Origin: CALMUP01 sp035327305
Lineage (GTDB): Bacteria > Verrucomicrobiota > Kiritimatiellia > CAIVKH01
Reading direction: 5' to 3'
Assembly (NCBI GenBank): GCA_035327305.1
Contig: DAOLDL010000010.1
Location: forward strand, 1-56,007
DNA: 56,007 nt
The notes beneath the pieces are model-generated. The model was given only the letters and a program-made list of their open reading frames with translations, had not been told where the DNA came from and made no database searches. Every line of letters begins with the position of its first letter. Position 1 is the first letter of the stretch. The position numbers and the translations under genes are program-made. This document shows positions 14,563 through 25,100 of this stretch, in pieces.

Positions 14563-15006
14563 TCACGGAATTACCAATGGCTCTGAATGATAATAATCCT
14601 CGCCGCTTTGCCGCCATGCCACATTGATTCTCCAGAGGCCGCTGGCCAGACCGGACAATGATACCAACTGCTGGCCGTGTTTATCCGCTTCAATCGCCAG
14701 TGATTGATCCATGGAGGAATCGGAGGGGCGATAAAGTTGAATGGTTCCCTCGGCGGAGGGATCAGGAAAGTCCAATGTGATATGCCGGTCCTGGAAATTT
14801 GGACGAACCGCGAGTGGCTGGGCAAGTTCACGCGCGCGGATTTCCTGTGCCATACGTTCGCTGTGACGCAGATCCTGTTCGTAATAGTCGGGGATGACCA
14901 GATCGACCTTCTGGCGAATCATGGTGACGGCGACCCAGGTGGATGCGGAAAACGCACAAACAATCAACGTGGTCAGGGCAATGGGCCATGGATTTTTCAT
15001 CTTCAT
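14563..15006 (-). CDS. ccoH: CcoH/FixH-like cbb3 assembly protein
   Basis: The 147-residue protein has one N-terminal membrane helix (about 8-28). The periplasmic part follows with 'VDLVIPDYYEQDLRHSERMAQEIRARELA', the 'DYY' pattern characteristic of FixH/CcoH, then a beta domain ending 'LASGLWRINVAWRQSGEDYYHSEPLVIP'. CcoH is needed for assembly and stability of cbb3 oxidase. Its start overlaps the stop of ccoG by ATGA (15003-15006). Confidence 0.88.
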   Translation of the reverse strand: MKMKNPWPIALTTLIVCAFSASTWVAVTMIRQKVDLVIPDYYEQDLRHSERMAQEIRARELAQPLAVRPNFQDRHITLDFPDPSAEGTIQLYRPSDSSMDQSLAIEADKHGQQLVSLSGLASGLWRINVAWRQSGEDYYHSEPLVIP

Positions 15007-16463
15007 TCTCTCTTTCCGCCGGAAGGCCCCATGAAACGAGTCGTGGTGCGGCCGATTTTTTGGTCTTCTGAATAAATGCCGATCATGATGGGGGTGGAAC
15101 CGTCGGGGTGCAACTCCGTCCGGTTTATTTGCACGATCACGGACGATTGTTTCAATGCGCCGGCGGGAACAGAAAGTTCTCCGCCCGGCATTACCAGGGT
15201 GCCGTTATGGGACTCCAGCTCAAACCGCGCCGGTATATCCCGATTGGTTTTGTTCATGACTTTTACCAGATACAAGTTGCCGATCGAACCGTCAGCCATC
15301 GTCTGATAAAGGGATCCCGGTGAACGCAGGATCGTCGCCTCCACCGGACTGCGTCCGGCAAGCAGGTACACCAGCAGTCCGGTTAGCGCGAAAAGTATCA
15401 ATGTGTAAATCACCAGGCGCGGTGTGATCTTCAATTTTTCGCCGCGTGTGATGTTGGATTCAGAGGCGTATCGAATAAGTCCGCGCGGGAAACCGACGCG
15501 ATCCATCACGCTGTTGCAGGCATCGATGCATGCTGTGCAGTTGATGCATTCCATCTGGGTGCCATTGCGTATGTCGATGCCGGTCGGACATACCTGGACG
15601 CAGAGTTTGCAATCAACGCAATCGCCTTTTCCTTCGGTGTGCCTTTGCCCCGGAGGAGCGGAACGCAAGAAACTGCCGCGTTTTTCCCCGCGCTTGTGAT
15701 CATAGGCCACAATGATGGAGTTCTCATCGAGAAGCACCGACTGAAAGCGGCCGTAAGGGCAGATGAACGTGCAGGCCTGTTCCCGGAATCGCGCGAAAAT
15801 TCCATAAAACATCAGCGAGAAAAGGATCATGGCGGTCAGTCCCTTGACGTGATTGGCCGGATGATCGGTCACAAGTTCAATCCACGCATCGCTTCCAATG
15901 ATATACATCAACAACCAGTTTCCGACCACGAACGACAAAGCGAAGAATATAATGTGCTTTAAGGTTTTCCTTGCGACCTTGCCGAGTGACCACGGCGCCC
16001 TGTCGAGTTGTTTCTGGTCGAAGGAGTCGCCTTCAATCCAGTATTCGATTTTACGGAACACGCCTTCCATGAGAACGGTCTGGGGGCACAACCAACCGCA
16101 CCAGATTCGTCCGTAGACTGCAGTAAACAGTACCAGCATGACCAGGGCGGCGACCATGGCGATGGCCAGAATAAACAAGTCCTGCGGCCAGAATATCTGC
16201 CCGAAAATTATGAATTTCCGATGGGGGATGTCCATTTGCAAAAGCGGCAATCCGCCGATGCGAATAAACGGCCCGGCAAACAGAATCAACAGCAGGATGG
16301 CGTTTACGACATTTCGCGTGTTGGTTAAACGGCCTTTCGGTTTTCTTGGATATATCCAGAGCCGCTTTCCTGTTTGGTCTGCGGTCGGTATGTGATCGCG
16401 GAAATTGGACCAATCAGGCGCGGAAACTGCGGATGACTTTTTTTCTCCGGATTTTCCGCTCAT
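15003..16463 (-). CDS. ccoG: CcoG/RdxA-type ferredoxin-like membrane protein
   Basis: CcoG reduces copper for cbb3 oxidase assembly in model bacteria. The 486-residue protein has membrane helices at about 53-72, 93-116, 168-192 and 208-224, then two four-cysteine iron-sulphur sites (Cys282/285/288/292 and Cys306/309/312/316). A final membrane helix (near 340-362) is followed by a periplasmic Ig-like domain. 'WCGWLCPQT' (121-129) and 'CTFICPYGRFQ' are further conserved motifs. Length is normal. The 31-base gap to ccoP and the overlap with ccoH place it in the cco operon. Confidence 0.95.
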   Translation of the reverse strand: MSGKSGEKKSSAVSAPDWSNFRDHIPTADQTGKRLWIYPRKPKGRLTNTRNVVNAILLLILFAGPFIRIGGLPLLQMDIPHRKFIIFGQIFWPQDLFILAIAMVAALVMLVLFTAVYGRIWCGWLCPQTVLMEGVFRKIEYWIEGDSFDQKQLDRAPWSLGKVARKTLKHIIFFALSFVVGNWLLMYIIGSDAWIELVTDHPANHVKGLTAMILFSLMFYGIFARFREQACTFICPYGRFQSVLLDENSIIVAYDHKRGEKRGSFLRSAPPGQRHTEGKGDCVDCKLCVQVCPTGIDIRNGTQMECINCTACIDACNSVMDRVGFPRGLIRYASESNITRGEKLKITPRLVIYTLILFALTGLLVYLLAGRSPVEATILRSPGSLYQTMADGSIGNLYLVKVMNKTNRDIPARFELESHNGTLVMPGGELSVPAGALKQSSVIVQINRTELHPDGSTPIMIGIYSEDQKIGRTTTRFMGPSGGKRE

Positions 16464-16494
16464 GTTGATCCTGACTCCTTAAAGCGACTCGATG

Positions 16495-17091
16495 CTACAT
16501 CTGAACTTTGACGCCTTCCGGCGCCTTGGGATTGGCCGGGGTCGTGCCTCGCATGGTCCAGATGTAGCTGGCCACGGCATGAATTTCCTCCGGCTTTAAA
16601 ACACCCTGCCAGGGAATCATACCTTTTGCCGGCACTCCCTGAATGATCACATTCACGCTGTCGGCATACGAACCCCCGTGAATGTAATAATCATCGGTGA
16701 AATTCGGTCCGATCAAACCTCCGCCATCCGGCGCATGGCATACCAGGCAATTCTTGATGTAGATGTCCCTTCCTAAAGCCAGGGTTTTTTCATCAAGGTC
16801 TGGTTCATCGGGAATGGCCATGGAAGGTGGCGCATCCACGGGGGCGGTAGCTGTCGTTGCCGCCATGACGGTGTCCTGCACCGGTTTGCCTGCCGCCGCC
16901 ATTTCCGCCCGGTATTCATCAATTTGTCCCGGTCCGCCGAGCACATGAAAATACACCATGTAACCCAGTGACCAGACCACCGTGATGATGAACAACCACA
17001 CCCACCACTGGGGGAGGTTGTTGTCGAGTTCCTTGATGCCGTCGTATTCATGATCGGTCATCGCATGTTCATTTTCCGGATTGGCGCTCAT
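16495..17091 (-). CDS. ccoP: CcoP-like cbb3 oxidase subunit with one haem c
   Basis: CcoP passes electrons to the oxidase core. The 198-residue protein has the FixP_N-type start 'DGIKELDNNLPQWWVWLFIITVVW' with one membrane helix (about 29-50). An Ala/Thr/Pro-rich linker follows, then a single cytochrome c domain with CLVCH at 115-119 and a probable Met158 ligand ('AKGMIPW'). Proteobacterial CcoP has two CxxCH haem domains in about 300 residues; only one is present here, and the sequence shows no break. Its start overlaps the ccoQ stop (ATGA). Confidence 0.92.
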   Translation of the reverse strand: MSANPENEHAMTDHEYDGIKELDNNLPQWWVWLFIITVVWSLGYMVYFHVLGGPGQIDEYRAEMAAAGKPVQDTVMAATTATAPVDAPPSMAIPDEPDLDEKTLALGRDIYIKNCLVCHAPDGGGLIGPNFTDDYYIHGGSYADSVNVIIQGVPAKGMIPWQGVLKPEEIHAVASYIWTMRGTTPANPKAPEGVKVQM

Positions 17092-17279
17092 TGAGGATTC
17101 TCCTTACTCGAGATTTCGTGGTCGTTTTCAAGGGGCAAATGTCCCATGTGGTCGACATAAGGGCGGCGCAGGCGCACTGCCCAGATAATCATCACGGTAA
17201 AAACCGCAAAGAAAAGAATGAGACCAATAATGGGCAGAATGGCGATGCCATTGATGTGTTCCAATACATTGCGGATCAT
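17088..17279 (-). CDS. ccoQ: CcoQ/FixQ-like small subunit
   Basis: The 63-residue protein has one membrane helix (about 12-34) followed by 'AVRLRRPYVDHMGHLPLEND', the usual shape of CcoQ, which stabilises the oxidase. It starts inside the stop codon of ccoNO and ends inside the start of ccoP, so it is fully coupled. Identification rests on size, topology and position, which together are quite specific. Confidence 0.85.
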   Translation of the reverse strand: MIRNVLEHINGIAILPIIGLILFFAVFTVMIIWAVRLRRPYVDHMGHLPLENDHEISSKENPQ

Positions 17280-19414
17280 GGCGCTCCTCCGGTTTGCAGT
17301 TCACTGCGGATGTCTGTACCCAATCTCTGCAGGTAGGCGATCAAGGCGATAATCTCGCGGTCTGGTTCGACATCGATCATGGACCGCTTCAGGTTGGCGG
17401 CGATGTCCCACGCCTGCCATTGCATGTCGGCCATGACTTCCCGCTCATAATTTTCCGGATAGGGAACGCCAAGTCTGCGCAACACGGCGATTTTCTTTTT
17501 GATGGTCGACGTGTCGAGTTGGTTGCTGATCAACCATGGATATCGCGGCATGGTGGACCCTGGTGAAGTTGATTGCGGGTCCAGCATGTGCATGTAGTGC
17601 CATGCATCGGGATATTTTTTCCCGACGCGCAATAAATCCGGGCCGGAGCGTTTTGATCCCCACAGGAACGGATGATCATACACATATTCGCCGGATTTTG
17701 AATATGGCCCGTACCGTTCCGTTTCGGACCGGAAAGGTCGAACCAACTGCGAGTGACATCCAACACATCCTTCCCGGATGTACAGGTCGCGCCCGGCCAG
17801 TTCAAGTGGAGTGTACGGTTTCACGCTGTCGATGATGGGTATATTGCTTCGAACCACCCACATCGGCACCATTTCAACAATGCCCCCGATAGCCACGGCG
17901 ACGAGTGTCAGGGCGGTGAAGATCAGCGGTTTGCGTTCCAGTTTGCGATGATGATACGAATGTTCTTCATTGCCGATCGGAACGGTTTTGAGTGCGGGAG
18001 CCTGCGCTTCGGTGTCCGGCTCCAGCACGCCCTGCCTGGCGGTTTTAATCAGGTTGTACACCATGATGAGAACGCCGGCGAGGTAGAGCGAACCCCCGAT
18101 GGCCCGCATACGCCACATGGGAAGAATCTGCGTAACGGATTCCAGAAAGTTTGGATACTGCAAAAACCCTTCGTCCGTGAATTGCTTCCACATCAGACCC
18201 TGGGTAACCCCGGCCCAGTAGATCGGCACCACGTAAAACAACATGCCGAGCAATCCAATCCAGAAGTGATAGGTCGCCAGTTTGACGGAGTGCAAGGTGG
18301 TGTTATAGAGCCGGGGCACCAGCCAGTAGAGAATACCGAAAGTTAGAAATCCATTCCACCCCAACGCGCCGGTGTGGACATGGGCGATAATCCAATCGCT
18401 GAAGTGGGCCAGCGCATTCACGCTCTTGATGGAGAGCAGGGGACCTTCCAGGGTCGCCATACCATACGCGGTTACGGCCACCACCATGAATTTGAGTACG
18501 GGATCCTGGCGTACCTTGTCCCAGGCGCCGCGCAGGGTCAGTAAACCGTTCAGCATGCCGCCCCAGGATGGCGCGATCAGCATGATGGAGAATACCGAAC
18601 CCAGCGATTGCGCCCAGTCGGGAAGGGTGCTGTAAAGAAGGTGGTGGGGGCCTGCCCATATATAAATGAAAATCAAGGCCCAGAAGTGAATGATGGACAG
18701 GCGGTAAGAAAACACCGGGCGGTTCGCCGCTTTTGGAAGGAAGTAGTACATCAGTCCGAGGTAAGGAGTGGTCAGAAAAAATGCGACTGCGTTGTGTCCG
18801 TACCACCACTGGACCAGCGCGTCCTGAACGCCGGCGTAAATGGAGTAGCTTTTCCACAGGCTCACGGGAATGGCCAGTGAGTTGACAATGTGAAGCAGTG
18901 CCACGGTAATCGCCGTCGCAATATAAAACCAGATGGCAACATACATGTGCCGTTCGCGTCGACGCAATATCGTGCCGATCAGGTTGATGGTGAAAAACAC
19001 CCACACCAGGGTGATGGCGATGTCGATCGGCCATTCCAATTCGGCATATTCCTTGCTGGTCGTGATGCCGAGTACCAGCGTCACCGCCGCCGCGACAATG
19101 ATCAATTGCCAGCCCCAGAAGTGCGCCTTGCTCAAGACGTCGCTGAACATGCGCGCCTTGCATAACCGTTGCAGGGAGTAATAAATGCCCATGAACATGC
19201 CGTTTCCGACAAAGGCGAAAATCACGGCATTGGTATGCAGTGGGCGTATCCGGCCAAAGGTTACCTCGGCGATATCCAGATTGGCCGCCGGCCAGAACAT
19301 CTGGATGGCCGCCACCAGTCCCACCAACATGCCGACAACGCCCCATAAAACCGTGGCGATCGCGAAGTCGCGCACGATTCGATTGTCGTATTTGAAGTGT
19401 TCAATATTATTCAT
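17276..19414 (-). CDS. ccoNO: Fused CcoN-CcoO of cbb3 cytochrome oxidase
   Basis: The 712-residue protein joins the haem-copper catalytic subunit to the monohaem cytochrome c subunit. Residues 1-460 are CcoN with about twelve membrane helices and candidate ligands His60, His207 ('WWYGHNAVAF'), His257/258 and His345/347. After a short polar linker (465-495), residues 496-712 are CcoO with one membrane helix, the haem motif CVGCH at 550-554, and 'RYPWLISNQLD'. Most bacteria encode these as two genes. The ATG at 19414 follows GAAGGAAAA at a good distance; longer readings upstream collide with ccoS. It reduces oxygen at high affinity, suggesting life at low oxygen. Confidence 0.95.
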   Translation of the reverse strand: MNNIEHFKYDNRIVRDFAIATVLWGVVGMLVGLVAAIQMFWPAANLDIAEVTFGRIRPLHTNAVIFAFVGNGMFMGIYYSLQRLCKARMFSDVLSKAHFWGWQLIIVAAAVTLVLGITTSKEYAELEWPIDIAITLVWVFFTINLIGTILRRRERHMYVAIWFYIATAITVALLHIVNSLAIPVSLWKSYSIYAGVQDALVQWWYGHNAVAFFLTTPYLGLMYYFLPKAANRPVFSYRLSIIHFWALIFIYIWAGPHHLLYSTLPDWAQSLGSVFSIMLIAPSWGGMLNGLLTLRGAWDKVRQDPVLKFMVVAVTAYGMATLEGPLLSIKSVNALAHFSDWIIAHVHTGALGWNGFLTFGILYWLVPRLYNTTLHSVKLATYHFWIGLLGMLFYVVPIYWAGVTQGLMWKQFTDEGFLQYPNFLESVTQILPMWRMRAIGGSLYLAGVLIMVYNLIKTARQGVLEPDTEAQAPALKTVPIGNEEHSYHHRKLERKPLIFTALTLVAVAIGGIVEMVPMWVVRSNIPIIDSVKPYTPLELAGRDLYIREGCVGCHSQLVRPFRSETERYGPYSKSGEYVYDHPFLWGSKRSGPDLLRVGKKYPDAWHYMHMLDPQSTSPGSTMPRYPWLISNQLDTSTIKKKIAVLRRLGVPYPENYEREVMADMQWQAWDIAANLKRSMIDVEPDREIIALIAYLQRLGTDIRSELQTGGAP

Positions 19415-19418
19415 GCGA

Positions 19419-19595
19419 TTATTTTCCTTCCTTCTGATTCGATTTCTTTTCCACGGGGTCGTCATCAATCAGCATGCGCCTCGACGGTGACCACGTGTCG
19501 TCAAATTGCCCTTCTTTCACCGACCGGATAAACAAAACCAAAAACGTGATCGCCACCACGGCGCTGGCCGCCATCAAGATGTAGATCACGCCCAT
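19419..19595 (-). CDS. ccoS: CcoS-like cbb3 assembly protein
   Basis: The 58-residue protein consists of one N-terminal membrane helix ('MGVIYILMAASAVVAITFLVLF' pattern) and a polar tail containing 'GQFDDTWSPSRRMLIDD', the conserved CcoS signature. CcoS is needed for cofactor insertion into cbb3 oxidase. It overlaps the end of ccoI by 10 bases and ends 4 bases before ccoNO. ATG 19595 was chosen because it starts directly at the helix. Confidence 0.9.
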   Translation of the reverse strand: MGVIYILMAASAVVAITFLVLFIRSVKEGQFDDTWSPSRRMLIDDDPVEKKSNQKEGK

Positions 19596-22036
19596 GATTT
19601 GTTCACTCCTGTGCGTTTTGCGGCAAACGCCGCTCCCAACAATGAAAATGAAATAACGGTAAATGAGCTTAGTGGCATAAGGATTGCCGATACCAATGGT
19701 GACAACTTGCCGCTGGCGGCGAATGCAATGCCGGTGACGTTGTATAATAGCGAGAGGCAAAACGCGATTTTGAGAACCACCAGGGATGCCCGCGCGTAAT
19801 GTAAAAATTCGGGGATGCGGGAAAACGCATGCCCGGCGAGAATGGCATCGCAGGCGGGGGAAAACAAGGTCACGTTATCCGAAACCGCTATTCCCGAGTC
19901 GCTTTGCCGCAAGGCGCCGGCGTCGTTCAGTCCATCCCCGATCATGACCACGCGATGGTTTGCGCTCTGCCGTGTCCGAACGTAATTCAGCTTGTCGTGC
20001 GGTGATTGTTCAAATCGTAAAACGGATTTTTCACCGAATACTTCACGAAAGCGTGTCGCCGCCGCCGGACGATCACCTGAAAGCAATGTTGTGATCCATC
20101 CGCGACGTTGGATCGTGGCGATCAATTTTTCCAGTCCAGGACGTTCGTTTTGGCCGACCAAAAACCTGCCCCGCACCTTGCCGTCGATCAATACCCATGT
20201 GCCATGCCCTTCTGGAGCCGACACACCGCACCAATGCGATGAGCCAATTTTAATCTCATGCCCTTCGAATTCCCCGCGAATGCCTGCCCCCGCAACTTCT
20301 TCAAATTTGGTAATGCAAGTTTCCGGGAAAGCTGATTTTGATGGATGGGTCGCCGCCACGGCAATCGCCCGGCTGGTTGGATGTGATGAGTGTTTGGTCA
20401 GAGCCAGAATCCACGATGATTCCTGTTCGCTTAAAGGCGGGCCTTCGAATTCTGCCGTACCGGTGGGTCCGTTGGTAAGAGTTCCGGTTTTATCAAAAAT
20501 CACCTCGTCGGCTTTGCCCATAGCCTCCAGAACGGTCGGACTGCGGAGAAACAAACCGACCTTTCCGAGGTGTCGCTGGGCGGCGCTGAACGTAAACGGC
20601 GCGGCCAGCGCCAAAGCGCAAGGGCAAGCCACAATCAAGACCGCGCTGAAGGTCCGGGCTATCATCGACGGATCGGCGAAAAACCAGTAGGTGGCGGTGA
20701 CTGCCGCGATCACCACAACGGCCGCGGTAAACCAGCGCCCGGCTTTGTTGGTTAGATTCTGTAATTCCTGTTCACGCGGCTTCCGAAACGCCTCGTTGTT
20801 CCACAGCGATGTCAGATAGCTTTGCGAGACATCCTTGACCAGGTCGACTTCGATAACACCGCCGGTTTGCCGACCTCCGGCATAAACGTATTCGCCTGAC
20901 TGAACAGCAACCGGGGCGGACTCTCCGGTCACGAAACTGTAGTCGAGTTGACCTTCTCCGCTGATGATTATGCCATCGGCGGGAATAATTTCCCCATGCC
21001 GAACAACAATCCTGTCGCCGGGTTTTAATTCGGTCAGGGCCGCTGTTTCATCCAGGCCATTTTGCCGCCTTGTCACGGAAAGAGGAAAGTAGGACCGGTA
21101 ATCGCGGTCGAAGGATAGAGCATCATACGTTCGCCGTTGAAACCACCTTCCGCATAAAAGGAGGAATACCAGACCGGTAAAGGAGTCAAGATAGCCTTCA
21201 CCGGCCTGCCGAAGAATATCGACGACGCTTTGGACAAACAGGGCGCCAATGCCCAGCGCGAGCGGAAAGTCTATGGTCAGATAGCGTTGGCGCAACCCGA
21301 TCCACGCACCGCGAAAAAAGTCCTGTGCACTGAAAAACAAAACGGGAATGGAGAGCAAAAGGCTGACGATGCCGAAAAAGTGCATGAGGCCGGCATCGCG
21401 CACTGGATCAAGTCCCAGGTATGAGGGAAAACTCAACAGCATGACGTTGCCAAAGGCAAAGCCGGCCACACCCAGTTGTAACAGCAATCGTCTATGACCC
21501 GTGGTGTCGGTCATGCCGGACAAGCGATCAAGCTTTAGCTCGGGCGGATAGCCCAAGGAAGCCAGGCGTGTAGCGAGATCGGAAAGCGAAACCGTGTCGT
21601 TTTCCATAAAGATGGATACTTCCTTGCGGGGAAAGTTTGCCTCGGATCGTCCGACTCCGGGTATCAGTCGGTAAAGATTTTCCAGAAGCCATACGCAAGC
21701 CGCGCAATGCATGGCCGGAATGCGGAACGTTACGCGGGTTATCGATCCGTTGCTGAAATCCACCACGCGTTGACGGACTTCCGCTTGATCCAGCGCGGCG
21801 TAGGTGGCGGATGGTTCGTCGGGCGGTCGGACGCCGGGTGATTCATCGATCGTGTAAAAGCGTTGCAAGCCGTTGTCGGTCAGAATTTGGTAAACGGTGC
21901 GACAGCCGTTACAGCAAAAGTTCAACTCGCCAATGCGGGGCGGGTTGGGGGGGCAGTCCAGTCCGCAATGGATACACGACGTAATTGCCGGTGCGGTCGC
22001 ACCGTCGGCCAATACGACGGTACCGGCATTTAACAT
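19586..22036 (-). CDS. ccoI: CcoI/FixI copper-transporting P-type ATPase
   Basis: CcoI exports copper across the inner membrane for cbb3 oxidase. From ATG 22036 (816 residues) the N-terminus has the cysteine-rich domain 'CIHCGLDC...FCCNGCRTVYQ' (21-49), then an HMA domain with CAAC at 111-114 and several membrane helices. The ion channel motif 'ACPCALALAAP', the phosphorylation motif 'FDKTGTLTNG' and 'MIGDGLNDAGAL' follow. A TTG at 22144 would add 36 residues of non-family sequence, so I prefer 22036, though neither start has a good binding site. TTGACA at about 22112-22107 could be a -35 box for this operon. It is the first cco gene. Confidence 0.93.
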   Translation of the reverse strand: MLNAGTVVLADGATAPAITSCIHCGLDCPPNPPRIGELNFCCNGCRTVYQILTDNGLQRFYTIDESPGVRPPDEPSATYAALDQAEVRQRVVDFSNGSITRVTFRIPAMHCAACVWLLENLYRLIPGVGRSEANFPRKEVSIFMENDTVSLSDLATRLASLGYPPELKLDRLSGMTDTTGHRRLLLQLGVAGFAFGNVMLLSFPSYLGLDPVRDAGLMHFFGIVSLLLSIPVLFFSAQDFFRGAWIGLRQRYLTIDFPLALGIGALFVQSVVDILRQAGEGYLDSFTGLVFLLLCGRWFQRRTYDALSFDRDYRSYFPLSVTRRQNGLDETAALTELKPGDRIVVRHGEIIPADGIIISGEGQLDYSFVTGESAPVAVQSGEYVYAGGRQTGGVIEVDLVKDVSQSYLTSLWNNEAFRKPREQELQNLTNKAGRWFTAAVVVIAAVTATYWFFADPSMIARTFSAVLIVACPCALALAAPFTFSAAQRHLGKVGLFLRSPTVLEAMGKADEVIFDKTGTLTNGPTGTAEFEGPPLSEQESSWILALTKHSSHPTSRAIAVAATHPSKSAFPETCITKFEEVAGAGIRGEFEGHEIKIGSSHWCGVSAPEGHGTWVLIDGKVRGRFLVGQNERPGLEKLIATIQRRGWITTLLSGDRPAAATRFREVFGEKSVLRFEQSPHDKLNYVRTRQSANHRVVMIGDGLNDAGALRQSDSGIAVSDNVTLFSPACDAILAGHAFSRIPEFLHYARASLVVLKIAFCLSLLYNVTGIAFAASGKLSPLVSAILMPLSSFTVISFSLLGAAFAAKRTGVNKSWA

Positions 22037-22199
22037 GACGTGATCAGATTTCAAAATGTAGTTGCCACACCCTTGGTTATCACAAAGTGCCAAGTCTACA
22101 AAACTTGTGTCAAACCGAGCATTGAAAAAATGCGGACAAATCAATATCGGGGAAATGCCTATACCGGCATGGGTGGGGGGATGAATGCGGTGGCGCGGA

Positions 22200-25100
22200 T
22201 TACCGTGTTTTCATAGCGTCGGAAACCGATTTTCGCACGATGTTCAGAAGTTTTTCCAATCTTTCCGTAGTGCCACCCGGAGGCAGACGCGGAAACTTTT
22301 TATCGGGCATGATGTAGTCGCCCGCCCTGGTCATGATGACTTTTTCGCCGCTGACTTCAATTTTCCGGATATTTAACCCTGTTGCGACAATGCGCAATTC
22401 GGCCAACAACAGAAGCCGTTGCATCGGTTCGGGAAGGGGGCCAAAACGATCTTTCATTTCCACGCGCATTGCTTTGGGCTCCTCTGTCCGGTTCATGGCG
22501 GCGATTCTACGGTAGGTTCTGACCCGGATTGTTTCATCCTCGATGTAGGAAATCGGAATGGCCGCCGCGTTTCCAGCGTCTGATGCGTCGGTGGATAATG
22601 AAATGAAATCCAGCATGAGGTCGACATCAACAACCGGTCCGGTTGCCTCGCCCTTGAGCCTTGACACGGTTCGTCGCAACAGTTGGCAATATAAGTCGAA
22701 TCCAACGGTGGCAATATGCCCGCTTTGTTCGGAGCCAAGGATGTTGCCGGCGCCGCGCAACTCCAGATCCCTCATGGCCAGCTTGAATCCGGAGCCAAGA
22801 CTGGAGTAGCGTTTAATCGCGCCGATTCGCTGGCGCGCCATAAAGAAAAGTTTTCCATGTTTCGGCAGGAGCAGGTAGGCGTAAGCTTTCCGTTTATAGC
22901 GTCCAACCCGTCCGCGCAGTTGATACAATTCGGAGAGTCCAAAACGATCGGCGCGCTCGATGATGATGGTGTTGACGTTTGGAATATTCAGGCCGCTTTC
23001 TATGATTGTGGTGCAAAGCAGGACATCAAATTCACCTCGTGTAAATGCGCGCATTACATCGGACAGTTGATGTTCGTTCATTTGTCCGTGGGCGACTCGG
23101 ATGCGGGCTTCAGGAACAAGGTTGCACAACCGCAAATGCATGCGCTCAATGGTTTGGACGCGGTTGTGCAGGTAATAGACCTGACCCTCGCGATTCAACT
23201 CCCGGAGGATGGCCTCCCGGATAATGTCATCCCGGTTTTCACCGACAATGGTTTCGATGGGGAGACGCTCCACCGGCGCGGTTTCGATGATGCTTAAATC
23301 CTTGGCGCCGGTCAGGCTCATGTACAATGTGCGGGGAATGGGGGTGGCCGTCATGGTCAACACATCGACCAGTTGACGGAGGCGCTTGAGAAACTCCTTG
23401 TGTTTGACGCCGAAGCGCTGTTCTTCATCGATAATCACCAGTCCGAGGTCGCGGAAATGAACGTCTTTCTGCACCAGCCGGTGTGTGCCAATCACGATAT
23501 CGACCTCACCGGAGGCCAGGCGTTGCAGGACTTCCAGCTGTTCGGATTTGGTTTGAAATCTGCTCAAGGAGGCGATTCTTACCGGAAACGCGGACATGCG
23601 TTCGGAAAAGCTATCGAGATGTTGCTGGGCCAACACGGTGGTGGGAACGAGGATTGCCACCTGTTTGCCGTCCATCACGGCCTTGAACGCGGCGCGCATG
23701 GCCACTTCGGTTTTACCGTACCCGACATCACCGCAGATAAGTCGATCCATCGGACGTGTTTTTTCCATATCCGATTTGACTTCCTGAATGGCCAGCGCTT
23801 GATCAGGCGTTTCCTGAAACGGAAACGATGATTCAAATTCGTGTTGCCAGGCGTTGTCCGGGGCGAAGGCGTGTCCGGGTTTGGAGTCGCGCGCGGCCTG
23901 GGTTTCCAAAAGCGCGGCGGCCAGATCTTCGACAGCTTTTTCGGCGGCGATCTTTTCCTTCAACCACCGTTTGCCTCCGATGGCATGAAGCTCGGGGTGG
24001 CGTTTCCCTACGCCAATATAACGGCTTAACAAATGTGTTTGAGCCACCGGCACATACAGGCGGGCGCCGTCAGCATACTCAATGGTGAGCGTTTCCTGAA
24101 GGCGACCATTGACCTCGATATCATGCATGCCGCGGTAAATGCCGATGCCATGTTCGACATGGACAACATAGTCGCCGGGCTGAATATCCGTCCATGCATG
24201 AATACGCTCCCCGGTTACTTCCGCTACACGGCGGGCACGATTTTTTCCGGGGGCGGGAGTTGTTTGATCGCGATGAAGCCCGTAAAAATCAGCGTCGCTG
24301 ATCAACAATCGTTGAATTGGCGGAATGGAAAGCGATTCCGAAAGTACGCCATGATGGAATAAAACGCGATCCGATGTTTTGATGTGACGGCCGTGCGATT
24401 CCATGAACCGCTCCATACCGCCCTGTGTGCTGAAGAAAAATTCAACACTCCAGCCATGGCGCGCCTTTTCCAGCAACGACAAGAGAAATTGACCTCGAAG
24501 CTCCTCGATGTGGTCCAGCATCGCGCCCGAATGGCCGGGCGTCGGCATGCCGGTAACCGATTCCATTTGAAGTTCCCATGGCGTTTTGCCGGGCCGTTGC
24601 TCAAGCGTCAGGTGCACATGTAATGTGCGGCCCTTTTTATCAACATCTCGCTTGATCGATGCGATGGGGGTGAAGTCTGATGTGGCGTCGGCCTCCTTCA
24701 TCGCGTGTTCATACAAATCGGCGTGCGTCGCAATGCTTTCGCTATCGGCCCATACCCATGCGGTATTTTCGGGAAGATGATCGGCAAGTAAATGGCGTGC
24801 ATTTTGGCTTTCCTTCTCGCATGCGGGAAATATGCCGAACGTTTCCAGTTGCTCGCGCGATCGTTGGTCGGCGGGATTGAAGGTTCGGATCGATTCGACG
24901 GTATCACCAAACAATTCGATGCGAACGGGCCAATCCCGCCCCGGCGGCCAGATATCAATTATTCCGCCTCGCCCGGACGCCTGCCCCGGCGACAATACCT
25001 CCGCCTCAAATGAGTAACCCGACTCATCGATCCACGGTAACAAGGTTTCCGTATCGACCGGTATGCCCTTGGTTATGGTGATGTTGTGACGTTTGATCCA

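Noticed and set aside
18303..19346. 347-codon minus-strand frame within ccoNO in another phase
   Set aside because: It overlaps the catalytic oxidase gene in a shifted frame and shows low-complexity, His- and Arg-rich composition typical of shadow frames.
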